A stretch of 7,042 nucleotides of DNA from an uncultured Campylobacter sp. (GTDB lineage: Bacteria; Campylobacterota; Campylobacteria; Campylobacterales; Campylobacteraceae): contig CALBNA010000150.1 in NCBI GenBank assembly GCA_937896205.1, positions 1-7,042 of the forward strand, given 5' to 3'. The position numbers and the translations under genes are program-made. Of this stretch, positions 6,525-7,042 are shown piece after piece. Position 1 is the stretch's first letter, and every line of letters begins with the position of its first letter. The notes under the pieces are model-generated. The model was not told where the DNA came from. It was given only the letters and a program-made list of their open reading frames with translations, and searched no databases.

Positions 6525-7004
6525 ATGCAAAGGTTATTTTTAACGTTTTTTGGCGCAGGCCTAAGCCATAAAGCTCCTGGCACAGTGGGTTCTATAGCTG
6601 GTGCGGTAGCGGCGTACGGATTTTTGATGTTTTTGCCCGCTTCCACGCTATTTTTGGTTTCGATTTGCCTTTTTTTATATAGCATAAAGATTATCGACGA
6701 CTATGAGGCTAAAACTGGCGTGCATGATCATGGCAGCATCGTGATAGACGAGGTTGCAGGCGTTTGGCTGGCGATTTCTATCAGCGGCGCTACGGCGGTG
6801 CAGTTTGCGCTCTCGGTCCTGTTTTTTAGAGCGTTTGATATCCTAAAGCCCTCCGTGATCGGTCGTATCGACAAAAACGTAAAAGGCGGGCTGGGCGTGA
6901 TGGGCGTCGATATGCTCGCAGGGCTTTTTGCGGGGCTTCTTAGCGCGATTTGCTACGAGGCTGTGACGAAAATCGGACTTGACTACGAGTGGATTAAATT
7001 TGAG
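6525..7004 (+). CDS. Phosphatidylglycerophosphatase A, 3' end missing
   Basis: Inner-membrane phosphatase that removes phosphate from phosphatidylglycerophosphate to give phosphatidylglycerol. 160 genuine codons are visible. The family signatures are present: AGLSHKAPGTVGS (11-23), DHGSIVIDEVAGVW (68-81), FRAFDILKPS (101-110) and GGLGVMGVDMLAG (121-133). Hydrophobic segments at about 26-52, 78-100 and 127-145 fit its membrane location. ATG at 6525 is chosen over an in-frame TTG at 6507 because AAGGAA (6515-6520) precedes the ATG at correct spacing. One feature to note: the usual Asp-Asp in the last motif reads V128-D129. The apparent ending LSLIHI and its stop at 7023-7025 are adapter translation, so the true C-terminus is unknown, though little should be missing given the family length. 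The position equals C. jejuni Cj1610. Confidence 0.93.
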
Positions 7005-7042
7005 CTGTCTCTTATACACATCTGACGCTGCCGACGAAGAGG
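7005..7042. other. Untrimmed Illumina Nextera adapter (artefact)
   Basis: The stretch 7005-7023 is exactly the 19-bp Tn5 mosaic end CTGTCTCTTATACACATCT. It is followed at 7024-7037 by GACGCTGCCGACGA, the rest of the Nextera read-1 transposase adapter in reverse complement. The final five bases, AGAGG, sit where a sample index would begin. This is library adapter read-through at a contig end, not genomic DNA and not a transposon. Confidence 0.97.

Noticed and set aside
7005..7023. Tn5/IS50-like mosaic end suggesting a transposon insertion in pgpA
   Set aside because: The following bases are the synthetic Nextera adapter, and there is no transposase or second end. It is library read-through.

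Overview
This 7 kb window looks like one short draft-assembly contig from a Campylobacter species. The gene content and order (mrp, ispDF, an HP1021/CemR-type atypical regulator, an ATP-sulfurylase-like protein, pgpA) match, from memory, the Cj1606c-Cj1610 block of C. jejuni. The base composition is clearly richer in G+C than C. jejuni and the word AAATTT is very frequent, which suggests the showae/rectus/curvus/gracilis side of the genus. Species assignment is inference. The last 38 bases are not genomic: they are an untrimmed Illumina Nextera (Tn5 mosaic-end) adapter.

Layout. Positions 1-40 hold a possible terminator for the leftward genes. Positions 41-2465 (minus strand) are a two-gene operon: thiC first, then mrp/apbC overlapping its end by 11 nt. 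ThiC is an Fe-S radical-SAM enzyme of thiamine synthesis. Mrp/ApbC is an Fe-S carrier ATPase first found through its thiamine phenotype, so the pairing makes biochemical sense. A 99-bp divergent promoter region (2466-2564) separates this from a rightward operon: ispDF (TTG start, two steps of the MEP isoprenoid pathway), the orphan regulator (18-nt gap), and a sulfate-adenylyltransferase-like gene that overlaps the regulator by 23 nt.

Then come about 720 bp (5803-6524) without a convincing gene. This stretch is dense in AAATTT words and inverted repeats, with a probable pgpA promoter and leader hairpin at its end. pgpA (phosphatidylglycerophosphatase A) starts at 6525 and is cut off at 7004 by the adapter.

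The most interesting signals are in the proteins. The regulator has a receiver domain without a phosphorylatable Asp, and its middle reads as a decayed NtrC-type AAA+ domain in front of a Fis-like helix-turn-helix. The ATP-sulfurylase-like protein keeps the fold signatures and zinc-site cysteines but has lost most of the catalytic QTRNPxHRxHE and GRDHAG residues. Mrp has only one cysteine of the usual CxxC. No mobile element, CRISPR array, tRNA or rRNA was found.
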